Positions 11,501-23,342 of a stretch of DNA of 64,000 bases are shown here, piece by piece. Every line of letters begins with the position of its first letter. The first letter of the stretch is position 1. The notes below the pieces were generated by a model. The model worked only from the letters and a program-made list of their open reading frames with translations, had not been told where the DNA came from and ran no database searches. The DNA lies in contig NC_083604.1 of assembly GCF_029168945.1 (NCBI RefSeq), positions 67,720,211 to 67,784,210 of the forward strand. The letters are read 5' to 3'. The position numbers and the translations under genes were made by a program. The DNA is from Cannabis sativa. Its lineage: Eukaryota > Streptophyta > Magnoliopsida > Rosales > Cannabaceae.

Positions 11501-13094
11501 CAAGAACAATACGAGTGCAAAATTTGCTTACATAGGATTAGCTGCACCAGGAAAAGCTGGGTCATGGCAATGGGAAAATAAGGTACTTTATTTTGTTTAT
11601 TTATTAGTAACTTGAATATGAAATGACAATAATTAATCGTGTTATTAATTACACATAAAATAACTAATATATGTGTAACAATTTAGGGTTACCAATTCTG
11701 GACTCAAGCAGATGAAGAGGGAGTTTTCTTAATAAAAAATGTTCGACCTGGAAATTATAATTTATATGCATGGGTCCCTGGTGTAATAGGAGATTACATG
11801 TACAACAATACAATTGCTATCCAAGCAGGTATATATATATATATACAATATACCAATTTCACTGTAATAAATATTTATAAAATTAGAATTATTCAACTTA
11901 TTAATAATTTTGTTACATATAATAGGGAATACAATAGATTTAAACAATCTAGTTTATATACCACCAAGAAACGGTCCAACCGTCTGGGAAATCGGCATTC
12001 CTGACCGAACTGCCTCAGAGTTCTATGTGCCTGACCCATTGCCTAATCTCACAAATCGATTGTTCATTAATGAATCTGAAAATAGGTAAACTATAGAGTT
12101 TTTTAATTTTAATATTTTTTGAGGGTTAATTAATTTTAGTTTGCAATTGTATTTCGTATATGACATTTATAGTGATCAACGTATGAGCATATTTGACATA
12201 TTTTATTTCTCCCCCCCTCCCCCAAAAAAAAAAAAAAAACGTATATATGTACATTATGAAATTTGATATTATATTATAATTATAACCTTTGACACTAATA
12301 TATTTTAGTTGATTATATACATACATAATGTATCTTCTAACTTTGCTAAAACAATAAATAGATTCAGGCAATATGGTTTATGGGATCGTTATACAGATTT
12401 GTATCCAAAGGAAGATCTCATATACACCATTGGTGTAAGTGATTATCGACGAGATTGGTTTTTTGCTCATGTTAACAGGTAAAATAGAAAGCTTAATTTA
12501 TAAATATATATTTATATATACATCTTCATTTATGTTGAAATCAATTATAGTAATCTCTACTATTTTCTAATATTATAGAAAATTACAAAATGGGACATAT
12601 CAACATACAACATGGCAAGTGAAATTCAAACTGGAAGATGTGATATTGTCAAGAAATTACACTCTTCAATTGGCATTAGCTTCAGCAAGCCTATCAGCTT
12701 TGCAGGTACAAATATTGGAACATGTTCTTTTATTTTATCTTTTTTTAATTAGATATATGTTTGGTGCTTTGAATTAATCATCTTACTATATATTAATATT
12801 ATGTAATGAACATTTATGATTAATACTATAGATTTGTTTTCATTATTGTTGAAGGTTCACTTGAATAATCATAATAACCAAGGTCCCCTATTCTCTACAC
12901 ATTTACTAGGCAGAGATAATTCAATTGCGAGACACGGAATCCATGGGTCGTATTGGATTTTTAGTGTTAGTGTCTCTGGGAGTTGGCTCCGCCAAGGACA
13001 AAATACACTATACTTGACTCAATCAAGGAGCGCAGGCCCTTTTGGAGGATTATTATATGATTATCTTCGATTTGAAGCTCCATCACAAAATTAA
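8559..13094 (+). CDS. Rhamnogalacturonate lyase (polysaccharide lyase family 4), secreted
   Basis: Sixteen exons join in frame: 8559-8689, 8767-8833, 9001-9125, 9268-9327, 9419-9532, 9633-9752, 9921-10056, 10689-10859, 11010-11168, 11260-11366, 11492-11582, 11687-11828, 11926-12085, 12362-12478, 12579-12705 and 12855-13094. All introns are GT-AG. The product is 688 aa, a normal length for the plant family. Residues ~10-31 form a hydrophobic signal peptide. The lyase domain starts near residue 67. An fn3-like domain II follows at ~386-475, and a CBM-like domain III at ~485-685 (starting VWEIGIPDR). The family cleaves the rhamnogalacturonan I backbone of pectin by beta-elimination in the apoplast. 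The His in KVHGWIS (exon 8) is a candidate catalytic residue. I see no internal stop. Expression and exact substrate are unknown. Confidence 0.9.
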
Positions 13095-13135
13095 TATATA
13101 TACATGATAGTTTTTAAGAATATCTTTTCTACATC

Positions 13136-13141
13136 AATAAA
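13136..13141 (+). terminator. Candidate polyadenylation signal of the lyase gene
   Basis: AATAAA lies 42 bp after the stop codon and is followed by a T-rich stretch, a normal layout for a plant 3' UTR. Confidence 0.4.
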
Positions 13142-13274
13142 TTTTTGAGAAGTGTATATTTTCATTATTTTGTTACATTTTTCATTAATATTATTCTTAT
13201 TTATTTTTATTTTTTTTTTTAAATGAATCGTCATTCACAAAAACTAACTACAAATAAACATATTTATTATTAAA

Positions 13275-13380
13275 CACTACAAGAAAGAAGATTTTTATGG
13301 GTACAAATATACACCGGCAAAAATAGACACAACACGTTGATACATTTTTGTCAGCACATGAACACTAGTAATTTTTTTTT
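13275..13380. mobile_element. CACTA-type terminus (cactacaagaaa) without a visible mate
   Basis: The sequence cactacaagaaag starting at 13275 is a classic plant CACTA terminal sequence, followed by sub-terminal acaccgg/cacaac motifs. I found no matching cttgtagtg end to the right before the next element, so it is probably a truncated or interrupted copy. Confidence 0.45.
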
Positions 13381-13838
13381 TTTGCTAAATCAACAGTATA
13401 AAATTGTATTTCGCAAAACATATTTACAAAATATTAGCACCACTTAAGGCCGGACTTCATTTCTATCTCTTTACAAGGTCCCCACCAATTCCTATCTTGT
13501 TTTTTTTTAGGCATGACCATAGTCATCTTATTTTTAATATTCTGCTTTATAACATATATTATATTAGGCAAACTTAAGACTTTATACTCCCATAAAATTG
13601 TATTCAATTCTTTCATTGTGATACACAATAGTTGCAATAGCTACCACAAACACTTGCTTTCGGAATGGTGAAACCTAAAATCTTCTATTCCTCTGTAACA
13701 ACTTCTTCAAACTCAAGTTCGGTAACCTTCAGACCAACCATTTTGTGATGGCTTGATAGCAACTATTGCTGTAATAATAGGTGAAATAAATGTTCAACAG
13801 TTTCAGTTGCACTTCCACATCTTGAACTTGAGGACGAG
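13381..13838 (-). pseudogene. Weak LINE 3'-end-like remnant
   Basis: On the minus strand at 13637-13434 a short frame ends with a Trp- and Lys-rich tail (NWWGPCKEI), reminiscent of the C-terminal end of LINE ORF2. The T-tract at 13370-13383 could be the tail region. The evidence is thin and the element is not intact. Confidence 0.25.
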
Positions 13839-14248
13839 GTAGGGGTGTTCATAAAAACTGATAAACCGAAACCGACCATCAAACCGACCATCAAACTGAC
13901 CAGACCGTAACCGAATTTTTGATTCCACGTCATCACCGAATTTGGCGGTCGGTTTCGGTTTCGGTTTTTTTGACATGGCGGTCAATTTTGGTTTTTGAAA
14001 TAAAAAATGGTTAAACCAAAAAACTGCCAAAATTGCCAAAAACCGCAATAAGCCGTCCAAAACTGCCAAAAACCGTTCAAAACTGCCAAACCAAAAAACT
14101 ACCAAAAATTGCCAAAAACTGTACGGTCGGTTTTATACGGTTATAATTTCTAAACGGTCGGTTAAGGTTTTTGTAAAATAAAAACCGTAACCGACCAGAC
14201 GGTTATAAAATTATAAAAACTGACCATAGCCGACCGATTTTCACCCCT
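13839..14248. mobile_element. hAT-like MITE (family 2, copy 1), ~410 bp
   Basis: The ends are taggggtg and cacccct(a). The flanks share aggacgag (13831-13838 and 14249-14256). The exact border can slide by one base, because the final A of the element and the first A of the duplication coincide. The interior consists of aaccgacc / actgccaaaaacc repeats, which create an apparent open frame that is not a gene. Confidence 0.8.
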
Positions 14249-14256
14249 AGGACGAG

Positions 14257-14712
14257 CTCCCCTACTTGTTTTTACCATTTCAAATTCAATGGTCGAGTCA
14301 GATTTAGCATTTGAGCAATCGAAACTAGCACACCAGGTTGATTTTCAACCTTAGCGCCCAACACTAGGTCAAATTGGGCGTTAGGCCCTGTTTCTAGGGT
14401 CTCGAGTTTTTGGTTATCTCCTTAAGTTTTCTTGAATCTTCATTATTTCTGATGACAAAAAATTCCATGAACATTTTTGTAAGAACTTAGTTGGAAAACG
14501 CCCAGGTCGACAATATGTCAACCAGTGCCAGGTGTCAATCTGGGCGTTGGGTCCCATTTTTTACCCTTCGAAAAGTTCTATTTGGTCTCCAAAAATATTT
14601 GAATCTTAATCTTTGCTGAAAATGGGAAGATTCTCAGGAGAGTTCTCAAAAAAGATCATTGAAATTAGCCTAAATTGACAAAATGTCAACTTGGGCGTTG
14701 GGTCTTGCTTTT
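14257..14712. repeat. Unclassified repeat with spaced tgggcgttgggt motifs
   Basis: Three diverged copies of a ttgggcgtt(a/g)gg phrase lie at about 14372, 14550 and 14690, each near a gtcaa motif. The stretch continues beyond the second MITE to about 15650. There is no coding capacity and I cannot name the family. Confidence 0.4.
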
Positions 14713-15004
14713 TAGGGGTGAAAATCGGTCGGTTTTTACAATTTTATAACCGATCGGTTGGTTACGGTTTTTATTTTACAAAAACTGTAATCGACCGTTT
14801 AGAAATTATAATTGTATAAAACTGACCGTACGATTTTTGGCAGTTTTTTAGTTTAACCAATTTTTTATTTCAAAAATTGAAACCGAACGCTATGTCAAAA
14901 AAACCAAAACCGAAACCTACCGCCAAATTCGATGATGATGTGGAACCGAAAATTCAGTTACGGTCTGGTTGGTTTCGGTTTATCGATTTTTATGAATACC
15001 CCTA
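14713..15004. mobile_element. hAT-like MITE (family 2, copy 2), 292 bp
   Basis: The ends are taggggtgaaaatcgg at 14713 and atacccct-a at 15004. The flanking 8-mers are ttgctttt (14705-14712) and ttgcattt (15005-15012), 7 of 8 matching. It has the same family motifs as the element at 13839 but the opposite orientation, so the pair forms an inverted arrangement about 465 bp apart. Confidence 0.8.
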
Positions 15005-15662
15005 TTGCATTTTCAGGAAGTGCAGTTTCTTTCCTCAAATCACATATTCCTCATTTTCTATGAAGACAAAGAAGATGCAAAAGTTGGATCTTTAATTTGA
15101 ATCTTGGAAGGCACCTAGATTTATAAATTGTCAGGGTGCTCGGTGCCCAGGCACCAGGTGTTAAAAAATGAACTTGCTTCGAATCTGATTCTGATTCCTC
15201 AACTATGTTTGTGGTATGTCTTTAGTTAATGTCCCACTGTAAATTTTGACCCATTTGCACTACGATGGTCCTGAAAACTAAAACCCTAGTTAGGAATGTC
15301 AACCTATACACTAGGTGAAACCCTAGGTTCCCAGGTTGGCTTCTAGAGTGCAGGTTCGTGTAATTTCAGCTCCCAAGACTTAGATTTGATTGCTCCATGC
15401 CTCCATAAAATACTGAAAGATAGTGAGTTGGATCAAAGTTATTAAAGTTTGAACTTCCATCTCAGAGCTCCTAGAGTCAACCTATAGGTGCATGACTAGG
15501 GTCCCGTCCCAGGTCGATTATTATGACTCAGGTCCACTGAACTTTTTGATCTTCTTGCCACGAGTCAAGCATTAATGTTCTCGTCACTAGGGAAAGTTTC
15601 TAGGTTAAAGTTTGCCCCCAATTTAACTTCATACTTGTGTGCAGTTGACTTGATGACGTGAA
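15005..15662. other. Non-coding stretch, probable continuation of the 14257 repeat
   Basis: No gene is visible. Moderately GC-rich phrases such as ggtgcccaggcaccagg suggest old repeat sequence rather than host exons. Confidence 0.35.
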
Positions 15663-17554
15663 TGTTGGGTTTTATGCCCTAAATAAAACTCATTTCAGTA
15701 TAATCAGATTTACTTATTAATATAGATCAGAAATAACATTTAATGTTGCATGGTTCACATGATTTATTTCATGATTATATGTACATAATGTATAAATTCA
15801 TCTGAAACCCTTTTCACATACTTGATCCTGTTTATTGTGCCGTCAACACATTGGAAAGTAAACATGACTATGTGAATAAAGTTTCCTAGATTTATCAGAC
15901 ATAAGGTTTTACTGATATGATAATCTACAACAGAGTTTACTTGTATTTGGAGAAATACTATGTTCTTTCCAGAACATTGGTTAAAGTAAAGCTTAGGTTG
16001 GATGCATGGAGTATGCATCGGAAGGGACCGATATTGAACTTTGACTTAGATTTATTAAACTTACCGTAAAATCTATTCAAGTCAATATCGCCTAGTTGAT
16101 CCTAGATCAAATGTTCTTAATCCTGTTATGATTAGGCTCAATCTTGAAAGGTTATTCGTGTTCTTTGATTTGTTAGTTAAGCCTACTTTTAGGTCAGGGT
16201 GATACGTACATTTTGGGAACACGGTAGTGCAATTGAGTGGGAGCGCTAGCATAAACATGGAATCTATAGCTTCTATCTAGCGAATAGTAAGCAAAGGATG
16301 ATCTCCTTCGAGCTTGACCAAACGAAAATAAATGGTGGAGATCTCATTTCACATAAGCTGAAATATCATTTATACGGGGTCAAGTGTTTTAAGGATAAAA
16401 TACATAGTTGGGTGTTACGGTAATCTAATCCCTTTACTGTGTAGATCATTCATATAGAGGATCATTGATCACATTAGGATTATAACAATGGATAACTAAT
16501 GATGTGTCTATATGGTGGAACATATAGAGCATTCTATATACTGAGAGTGCAATTCTAAGTTCTATGCGTGGATTCAACGAAGAATTAATAAGTTAGTGAA
16601 TTTTAGTGCTAAATTCTTGATCTACTTATTGGAAGCTCGGTTATATAGACCCATGGTCCCCCCACTAGTTGAGATAATATTGCTTGTAAGACTCATATAA
16701 TTGGTTTTGATTAATCAATTATAATTCTCAAATTAGACTATGTCTATTTGTGAAATTTTCACTAAGTAAGGGCGAAATTGTAAAGAAAGAGTTAATAGGG
16801 GCATATTTGTTAATTACGATACTTTGTATGGTTCAATTAATAAATATGATAAATGACAATATTATTTAATAATTATTTATAGTTATTAAATAGTTGGAAT
16901 TGGCATTTAAATGGTTGAATTAGGAAATTGGCATTTTTGAGAAAATCAGATACAAAAGGTGTTAAAATTGCAAAATTGCAAAAACAAGGCTCAATCCACT
17001 AAGTGTATGGCCGGCCACCTATTGTAGGTATTTTAAGTTGTTTTTTTCATTATTTTAATGCCATATAATTCAAACCTAACCTTAGTGGAATGCTATAAAT
17101 AGATAGTGAAGGCTTCAGAAAAATAAGACTTTCTTCAGACTTTCTGAATTAGAAAAAACTGAGCCTTCTCTCTCCCTATCTTTAGCTGCCACTTCTTCTT
17201 TCTCTTCCTTTGAATTTCGAACTACCTTAGTGTATGAGTAGTGCCCACACACATCAAGTGATACCTCAATCATAGTGAGGAAGATCGTGAAGAAAGATCA
17301 TCAGCAAAGGAGGTTTCTGCATCAAAGATTCAGAGAAAGAGATCCAGGTTCAGATATTGATAATGCTCTGCTACAGAAAGCAATCAAGGGCTAGATATCT
17401 GAACGGAAGGAGTCATATTATTCCGCTGCACCCAATGTAAGGTTTCTTAAACTTTATATGTGTTTAATTTCATCGTTTTAGAAAGTTCATATTTAGGATG
17501 TTAATAAACATACTTGTGAGTAGATCTAAGATCCTGGTAAAATAATTTCCAACA
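15663..17554 (+). mobile_element. Solo LTR of a Copia-type retrotransposon (1892 bp)
   Basis: It starts tgttgggttttatg and ends tttccaaca, so both ends carry the TGTTGG...CCAACA signature. It is flanked by a perfect 5-bp duplication gtgaa (15658-15662, 17555-17559). No internal sequence or second LTR accompanies it, so it is a solo LTR left by LTR-LTR recombination. The LTR at 35190-37076 on the other strand belongs to the same family (tgttaggttttgtgcc start). Confidence 0.92.
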
Positions 17555-17783
17555 GTGAACCGAGCCCGTTTCTCATGAAACTACTAGATAAGCATCATTT
17601 TTGACATTCTTAGGCAATTTTCTTTATTCTTCAAGTATTCCCAATAAAATTAACAAAGAAAAAAAAGAAAAACTTATCATTTTTTTTCACTTATCTTTTT
17701 CTTTAAAGATTTGATTTTTTTTTGATTTGTTATGACATTAGGATTAATTAGATTTGAATTCTAATCCTATTTGATAGTGTCAT

Positions 17784-19449
17784 CACTACTACAAAAATGG
17801 GTTTCAGTGACACTTGTTGAGAGACTCTAAAATGCTTTAGTGACACTTCACTGCGCGTCACTAATGTGGGTGTCAGGAAAAGTAATATATAGTGACTCTT
17901 CATATGTGTCACTTAAACCTTTTAGACTCTCTCAAAGAGTGTCACTGTAGACTTTTAGAATCTCAAGTTGTGAGACTCTAACCACAACAGCCACACTGTC
18001 ACTATATCTATTTTTATTTTTTAAAAAATTAATTTTCCCAAAAAGACCACACTAAGAGAGTGTCACTATATCATATTTTTTCAAAAAAAAAAATGCATAA
18101 TATATCAAATTTATTTTATTTCTATTTTTATTTTTAATTAAAAAATTAAATTTAAAAAAACAAAAAAAAAATAATGTGTATATTACCAACTAACCATTAG
18201 GAACATATTTTTTGTGTATTTGTGTTCTTATATTTAATTTTTTACCTAAAAAACAGTATATCGAAATGGGTATAAGCTATGAAAAAATTTGAATACAAAT
18301 TTTAATAATTTGAATCCAATATACAGATTAATCATACACCCACAAGCCCAAAAATTTACAAACAGTTAACCCAAAACAACAAACAAAACACACCCACGAG
18401 TGTAACAAACCCAGAAATCTAACAAACCTATGAAGAATACAGTGGGATTATTCATAAAGTTTAAAACATATATCAAACCCAGAAAATTACAAACAAAAAC
18501 TTAACAGAATAATAAAAAGGAAATCAAATCCTTCATGAACGCGGTGATATCTAGCGATCTTCAAATGCCACCAAACACGAAGCCTCACACCATGAACACC
18601 GAGATGTAATACGAGCATCAAACTACACAATAAACAATGAGATCCCTGTAAAGAAAAGAGAGAGCGAGGGAGAGAGAGAGAGAGAGATAAATGAGCAAGA
18701 ACAGAGGTCGACCTTTGGTCAGAACACTCAAATCTTCAGTAGCCATCCGGTGTTCTAGGCGAGGCAGAGAGACCGATCAACCCAAAATAGCCACCCATTA
18801 ACATCGTTCCAAAATCGGCGAGACCCACTGGAAAGATAAGTCGTCCATTGATCCGTTTGGACGTTCTTCCATCTGGGTTGGGAAATCGCGGCCAAGCTCA
18901 CCGTCTGTGTAGAAGACGATTCCTCATGAGCCGTCTGTTGGCATGAGAGAGAAGGGGCGGTTTAAGAGATGAATAGACTTTGCACAATTTTAGGGTTTCA
19001 ACCGGCCTTATAACTTCTCAAAAATAAAATCCTTTTATTTATATTACTTTTAATCATTTTTAGCATATTAAAAAAACATTATTTTAATTTTTTTTTATTG
19101 AAAGTAATGAACATTATTTAAACTTTTGATTGAACCGAGAGAGGTAATATTATAAATTGATTTTTTTTCAATATACTGTGTATAGCGTCACTATATGCAT
19201 GACTGCAAAAGTTATTCCAGTCACGCGTGGAGTGACGTGCAAACTAATTATTTTTTCACAAATAATTAAATAATTAAATAACTTTTAGTGACACTTCATA
19301 TGTTTTAGAGTCGTGCATCTTGGGACATAAAGTTAAATGTTTAGTGTTGAACAATGAGTGTCACTAAAAATTATTTCTATACATTTAGTGACCCTCACCT
19401 TTAAGCGGGTCACTAAAGAGTGTCACTAAAGGCTATATTTGTAGTAGTG
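17784..19449. mobile_element. Complete non-autonomous CACTA-like transposon, 1666 bp
   Basis: It starts cactactacaaaaatg and ends atatttgtagtagtg. It is flanked by the 3-bp duplication cat (17781-17783, 19450-19452), the length expected for CACTA transposases. Sub-terminal regions on both sides are dense in agtgtcacta / tagtgacac motifs, the likely transposase-binding repeats. The interior (about 18340-19010) is less AT-rich and could be captured sequence, but it contains no open frame I can assign. No transposase is present. Confidence 0.9.
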
Positions 19450-19756
19450 CATTCAAAAATTAGGAAGAGAAAGAAGAAGAGAAATTTTTTGATCTTTTGC
19501 TTATCATTTATCTTTTTCTTTTAAATCTCTAATTTTTCCTTAATCTTAGTAGCATTTGGAATACATGTTATGTGACAGTCAGTAGTCCCGTGATTCGTAA
19601 AGTGAAATACCGAGTAAGCTGTGCAATCCCACACCGCTTAGGAAAGGTCAAGTGGGATGATTTTGAGATTGTGTAGGTATGGGACTACACACTTGAAGAT
19701 GTCTTAAATGGATTGATTGGTACTGCCTATATCAAAAAGGTGCATCTTGTTTTTCA

Positions 19757-19850
19757 GTAGCCCATCACGAAAGAACTCCACGGTTAAGCATGCTTGACTT
19801 GGGGTAATTTCAAGATGGGTGACCTCTTGAGAAGTTTTCCCAGGAAGTGT
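19757..19850 (+). other. 5S-rRNA-derived segment in the left Cassandra LTR
   Basis: The run from cccatcacgaaagaactcc through ggttaagcatgcttg to gatgggtgacctc matches the middle and 3' half of plant 5S rRNA. It includes the box A-like (ggttaagcatgcttg) and box C-like (gatgggtgacc) pol III promoter parts. It is diverged and embedded in an LTR, so it is not a functional 5S gene. Confidence 0.85.
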
Positions 19851-20249
19851 GCGAGTGAGGACAAAGCACGCTGGAAATATTTGTGTTGGTCTGTAGGGCT
19901 AGTCGTCAGTCCATGAAGCACGTACTCGTGTATAAGAGCCATCATTCTGTGGGTGTAAGGGCCCAATGGAGGCTTGAATCGGGGACGTTACAAATGGTAT
20001 CAGAGCCTTGACCCAGCCAGAAGTGTGGTCGACGAGGACGTCGGACCACGTAAGGGGGGTGATTGCAACAGTTAGTAGTCATGTGATCCGTAAGGGAAAA
20101 TACTGGGTAGGCTGTTCAATCCCACACTGCCTGGGGAAGGTCAAGTGGGATGATTCTGAGATTGTGTAAGTATAGGACTACACAGTTAAAGAAGGCTTAA
20201 ATGGATTGATTGATACTTCCTATGTCAAAAAGGTATATCTTGTTTTTTG

Positions 20250-20340
20250 GTAGCCCATCACGAAAGAACTACACGGTTAAGCGTGCTTGACGTGGGATAA
20301 TTTCAAGATGGGTGACCTCCTCGGAAGTTTTCCCAGAATT
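20250..20340 (+). other. 5S-rRNA-derived segment in the right Cassandra LTR
   Basis: This is the same 5S-like segment as in the left LTR, with ggttaagcgtgcttg and gatgggtgacctcc. In the box A part it is closer to real 5S rRNA than the left copy. Confidence 0.85.
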
Positions 20341-20499
20341 GTGCGAGTGAGGACAAAGCATGCTAGAAATACTTGTGTTGGTCTGTAGGGCCAGTTGTTA
20401 GTCCATGAAGCAGCCAGAGTGACGTACTCGTGTATAAGAGCCATTATTCTGTGGGTGTAAGGGTCCAATTGAGACTTGAAGCGGGGACGTTACATGTTA

Positions 20500-21350
20500 C
20501 CTTTTTAATTAAAAAAATGATATTCCTATTGCTATAAGAATTTCAAATTGCACTCTCATAGTTTAGGTATCACATGATTGCTGCAATAAGTCTTCTTAGT
20601 ATGAAGACTACCTACTGCTAAGCATTAAACACTATATGAGGAGCAAAAGAGAGAGGCCTCAAGGGTACCACCCCGAGGTGAGTACCCACACCATGACAAG
20701 GTAGGGCAAATGGTAGGCCATATCCTGAGTGTCCTCACTGTGACCAACACATTCGATATTGTTCCAATGTTGTTCAAATCCCGTGTAAAGTTCAAAAGTG
20801 GTTACAAACCCATAAAAATAGAAGGATATTCCCATAAGAGACACACTTCAACCACCTTCAAAATTTAAGATGACGGTTAAAATATCTTTACAATAAAAAT
20901 GCGTCTCCTCAAGAGAGATGCACCAACCATTTCCCTTGGGAAGGGGGTCCGAAAATATTACAAGATAGCTTAGCATCACTCAAGTTGATGTGCTAGGTAG
21001 TGGTCTAATATTGCTTTTTAGCATATTTCACGCAAATTAGCATTTCTCAAAATAAAAAGATATCTACTCAATGTAGCATAGGGAAGGTAAGCCTTTTGCT
21101 AACCAAGAAGAAAACAACCGGTAGCCGAGTGCTCAGTCCCTTTCTCCAATATAAATGCTTCTTTCCCTTCTTTATATACTATCATAAATACACACAGCAG
21201 AATTGAGTGGGCGGCTTAAGAGTCTGCCAAATTTTCCAACTTTTGACTATTGTGCATACAATCTATTATTATGCCACGTTCCAGTTGTCCTATATATATG
21301 TATGACACAATTCTCTATTGAGTTCATTACATAACATTGCCTACTTCTCT
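20500..21350. other. Intergenic DNA upstream of the first CAD-like gene
   Basis: No gene is visible. The stretch from about 20640 to 20960 is GC-richer than its surroundings and may be an old repeat. The promoter of the CAD-like gene lies at its right end. Confidence 0.4.
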
Positions 21351-21361
21351 ATCTCTCTCAT

Positions 21362-21374
21362 TCTATATAATAAA
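21362..21374 (+). promoter_or_regulatory. Candidate TATA box of the first CAD-like gene
   Basis: The sequence ctatataataaag lies about 85 bp before the ATG at 21452, a normal distance allowing for a short leader. Confidence 0.45.
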
Positions 21375-21451
21375 GACTAGACACAAGAGTCGTTATCAAC
21401 ATACTGTATTTTGGGTTTTAACTTTTAATTCAGTTTCAGCAGAGGACAATA

Positions 21452-23342
21452 ATGGCTAACGCTCATCAACAGCAGCACAAGAAGGCATATGGATGGGCAG
21501 CAAGAGATGAATCTGGCCTCCTTTCTCCTTTCCACTTCTCCCGACGGTATTTTTATATTACTTTCTTAAATTGACAGTTCAAGAGTCTTCAAGATTTCAC
21601 CTGCTCTGTTTTTCATCTTTAAAAATACAAGAAATTGAAAATGAAAAGGAAAAGAAAAGATCTACAAAAGAAAGTAGACGGTTCTTCAATTGATTTTTTA
21701 TCATGAATCTTGGTTGAATAATATGTATCTGATAATGCATATCACCAAAATAGAAATTAAGTCATACGTTTTTTATTCTTGAATTTATATGAAATTCGGT
21801 TCTGGTTTTTAAACTGGGGTTTTTGGTCTCTTCTTTTTCGTAGGGATGCTAAAGAGAATGACGTTACTTTCAAAGTGTTCTACTGTGGAATATGCCACAC
21901 AGATCTGCACATGATCAAGAATGACTGGGGAATGTCTTCATATCCTCTCGTTCCTGGGTATGTAATAATATTATATTATAAAACTTATATATCATATATT
22001 TTGGTTATACAGACTTATGCATGGTCAAAGTCTTGACAAATTGATGGCTTCAAAAGTGGTTGACTTAGATTTTGGAACATTCTATTTCGAAAAGAATAAG
22101 ATAATGAAAAAAGAAACTCTCATCTTATAATAATTTTAATATATTGGACAATTACCTTTTACTTTATAAATATTTGTTTACTTATTTAGTTATTTTCTTT
22201 TTTTGCAATGATTATAAACATATATTTCTTTCAATGGGAGAATGAGTGTAATTCTTGCCGACAAAATATGTGTTAATTTTTTGTGAAACAACGCATAAAC
22301 ACAGGCATGAGATTGTTGGTATAGTGACAGAGGTGGGCACTAAAGTGGCCAAATTCAAAGTAGGTGACAAAGTTGGAGTCGGGTACATGATTGGTTCTTG
22401 CCAATCATGTATTCAATGCTCAAACAATCTAGAAAACTATTGCCCTAAAATGATTCCCACTTGTGGTGCCACTTACCACGACGGAACCACCACCCTTGGT
22501 GGCTTTTCCGATGTAATGGTGGCGGACGAGCACTTTGTGGTCCGAATTCCAGACAATCTACCACTTGACGCCACTGCTCCTCTCCTTTGCGCTGGGATTA
22601 CAGTATTCAGCCCATTAAGATACTTTGGGCTTGACAAGCCTGGTAATCATCTGGGTGTAGTTGGGCTTGGTGGGCTGGGCCACATCGCTGTCAAATTTGC
22701 CAAGGCTATGGGAGCAAAGGTTACTGTGATCAGTACTTCTCCTAATAAAAGGGAAGAAGCTGTTCAACATCTTGGTGCTGATTCGTTTTTGGTCAGTCGT
22801 GACAAAGATCAGATGAAGGTAAAATTCAAATAAATATATTTTGGGGTTTATTTTAGTAAAATAACAAAAATGATTATGTGATTTGTTGTGCTGTGTATTT
22901 TGAAGGTTGCCATGGGCACGTTAGATGGTATAATTGATACAGTTTCAGCAGTCCACTCTCTTTTGCCTTTCATTGGTCTTTTGAAGTGTCATGGAAAGCT
23001 GGTTATGGTTGGTGCACCAAACAAGCCTCTTGAGTTACCAGTTTTTCCTTTGCTCATGGGTATGTATTCGTATACATATAAATCTCTTATATCATACCAT
23101 ATGAAATTTTGAGAAAATTTAAATAAATATTTTAAAATGCAGGAAGGAAAATAGTAGCTGGAAGTTGCATTGGAGGAATAGAAGAGACACAGGAAATGAT
23201 TGAATTTGCAGCAAAGCACAATATTGGATCTGAAATTGAAGTCATTCCAATGGATTACGTGAACACTGCAATGGAGCGCCTTAGCAAAGGAGATGTTAGA
23301 TATCGATTTGTCATTGATATCCAAAACACGTTGAAGAATTAA
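21452..23342 (+). CDS. Cinnamyl-alcohol-dehydrogenase-like zinc alcohol dehydrogenase, copy 1
   Basis: Five exons (21452-21546, 21844-21957, 22305-22818, 22906-23059, 23143-23342) give 358 aa, the usual family length. Visible are catalytic zinc ligands Cys49, His71 and Cys165, structural zinc Cys102/105/108/116, the nucleotide-binding GLGGLG at 190-195, and the Ser-Thr-Ser..Lys stretch (213-218) that favours NADP(H). The enzyme would reduce or oxidise an aldehyde/alcohol pair in the cytosol. The sequence type (AYGWAARD...SPFHFSRR) is that of the broad ELI3 / mannitol-dehydrogenase-like / 8-hydroxygeraniol-dehydrogenase-like branch, so a role in defence or specialised metabolism is as likely as lignin. 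The substrate cannot be read from sequence. All splice sites are GT-AG and there are no breaks. Confidence 0.92.

Larger units (their letters stand above)
19571..20494 (+). mobile_element. Cassandra TRIM retrotransposon, complete, 924 bp
   Basis: Two LTRs (19571-19992 and 20064-20494) enclose a 71-bp interior. The interior begins with the initiator-tRNA-type primer site tggtatcagagcc (19995-20007) and ends in the purine tract taaggggggtgat. A perfect 5-bp duplication tgtta lies at 19566-19570 and 20495-20499. Each LTR contains a 5S-rRNA-like segment, the defining trait of Cassandra. It encodes no protein and would depend on enzymes of other elements. Confidence 0.93.

Noticed and set aside
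13803..14105. 100-codon open frame on the minus strand
   Set aside because: It lies inside a MITE and its Phe/Leu-rich sequence comes from aaaactgccaaaaaccg repeats; no gene context.
19757..20340. Functional 5S rRNA genes
   Set aside because: Only part of the 5S sequence is recognisable, it is diverged, and it sits in the LTRs of a Cassandra element with primer site and target duplications.
19784..20468. Two similar ~60-codon minus-strand frames
   Set aside because: They are the same stretch of the two Cassandra LTRs, which encode no protein; the similarity reflects the LTR repeat.
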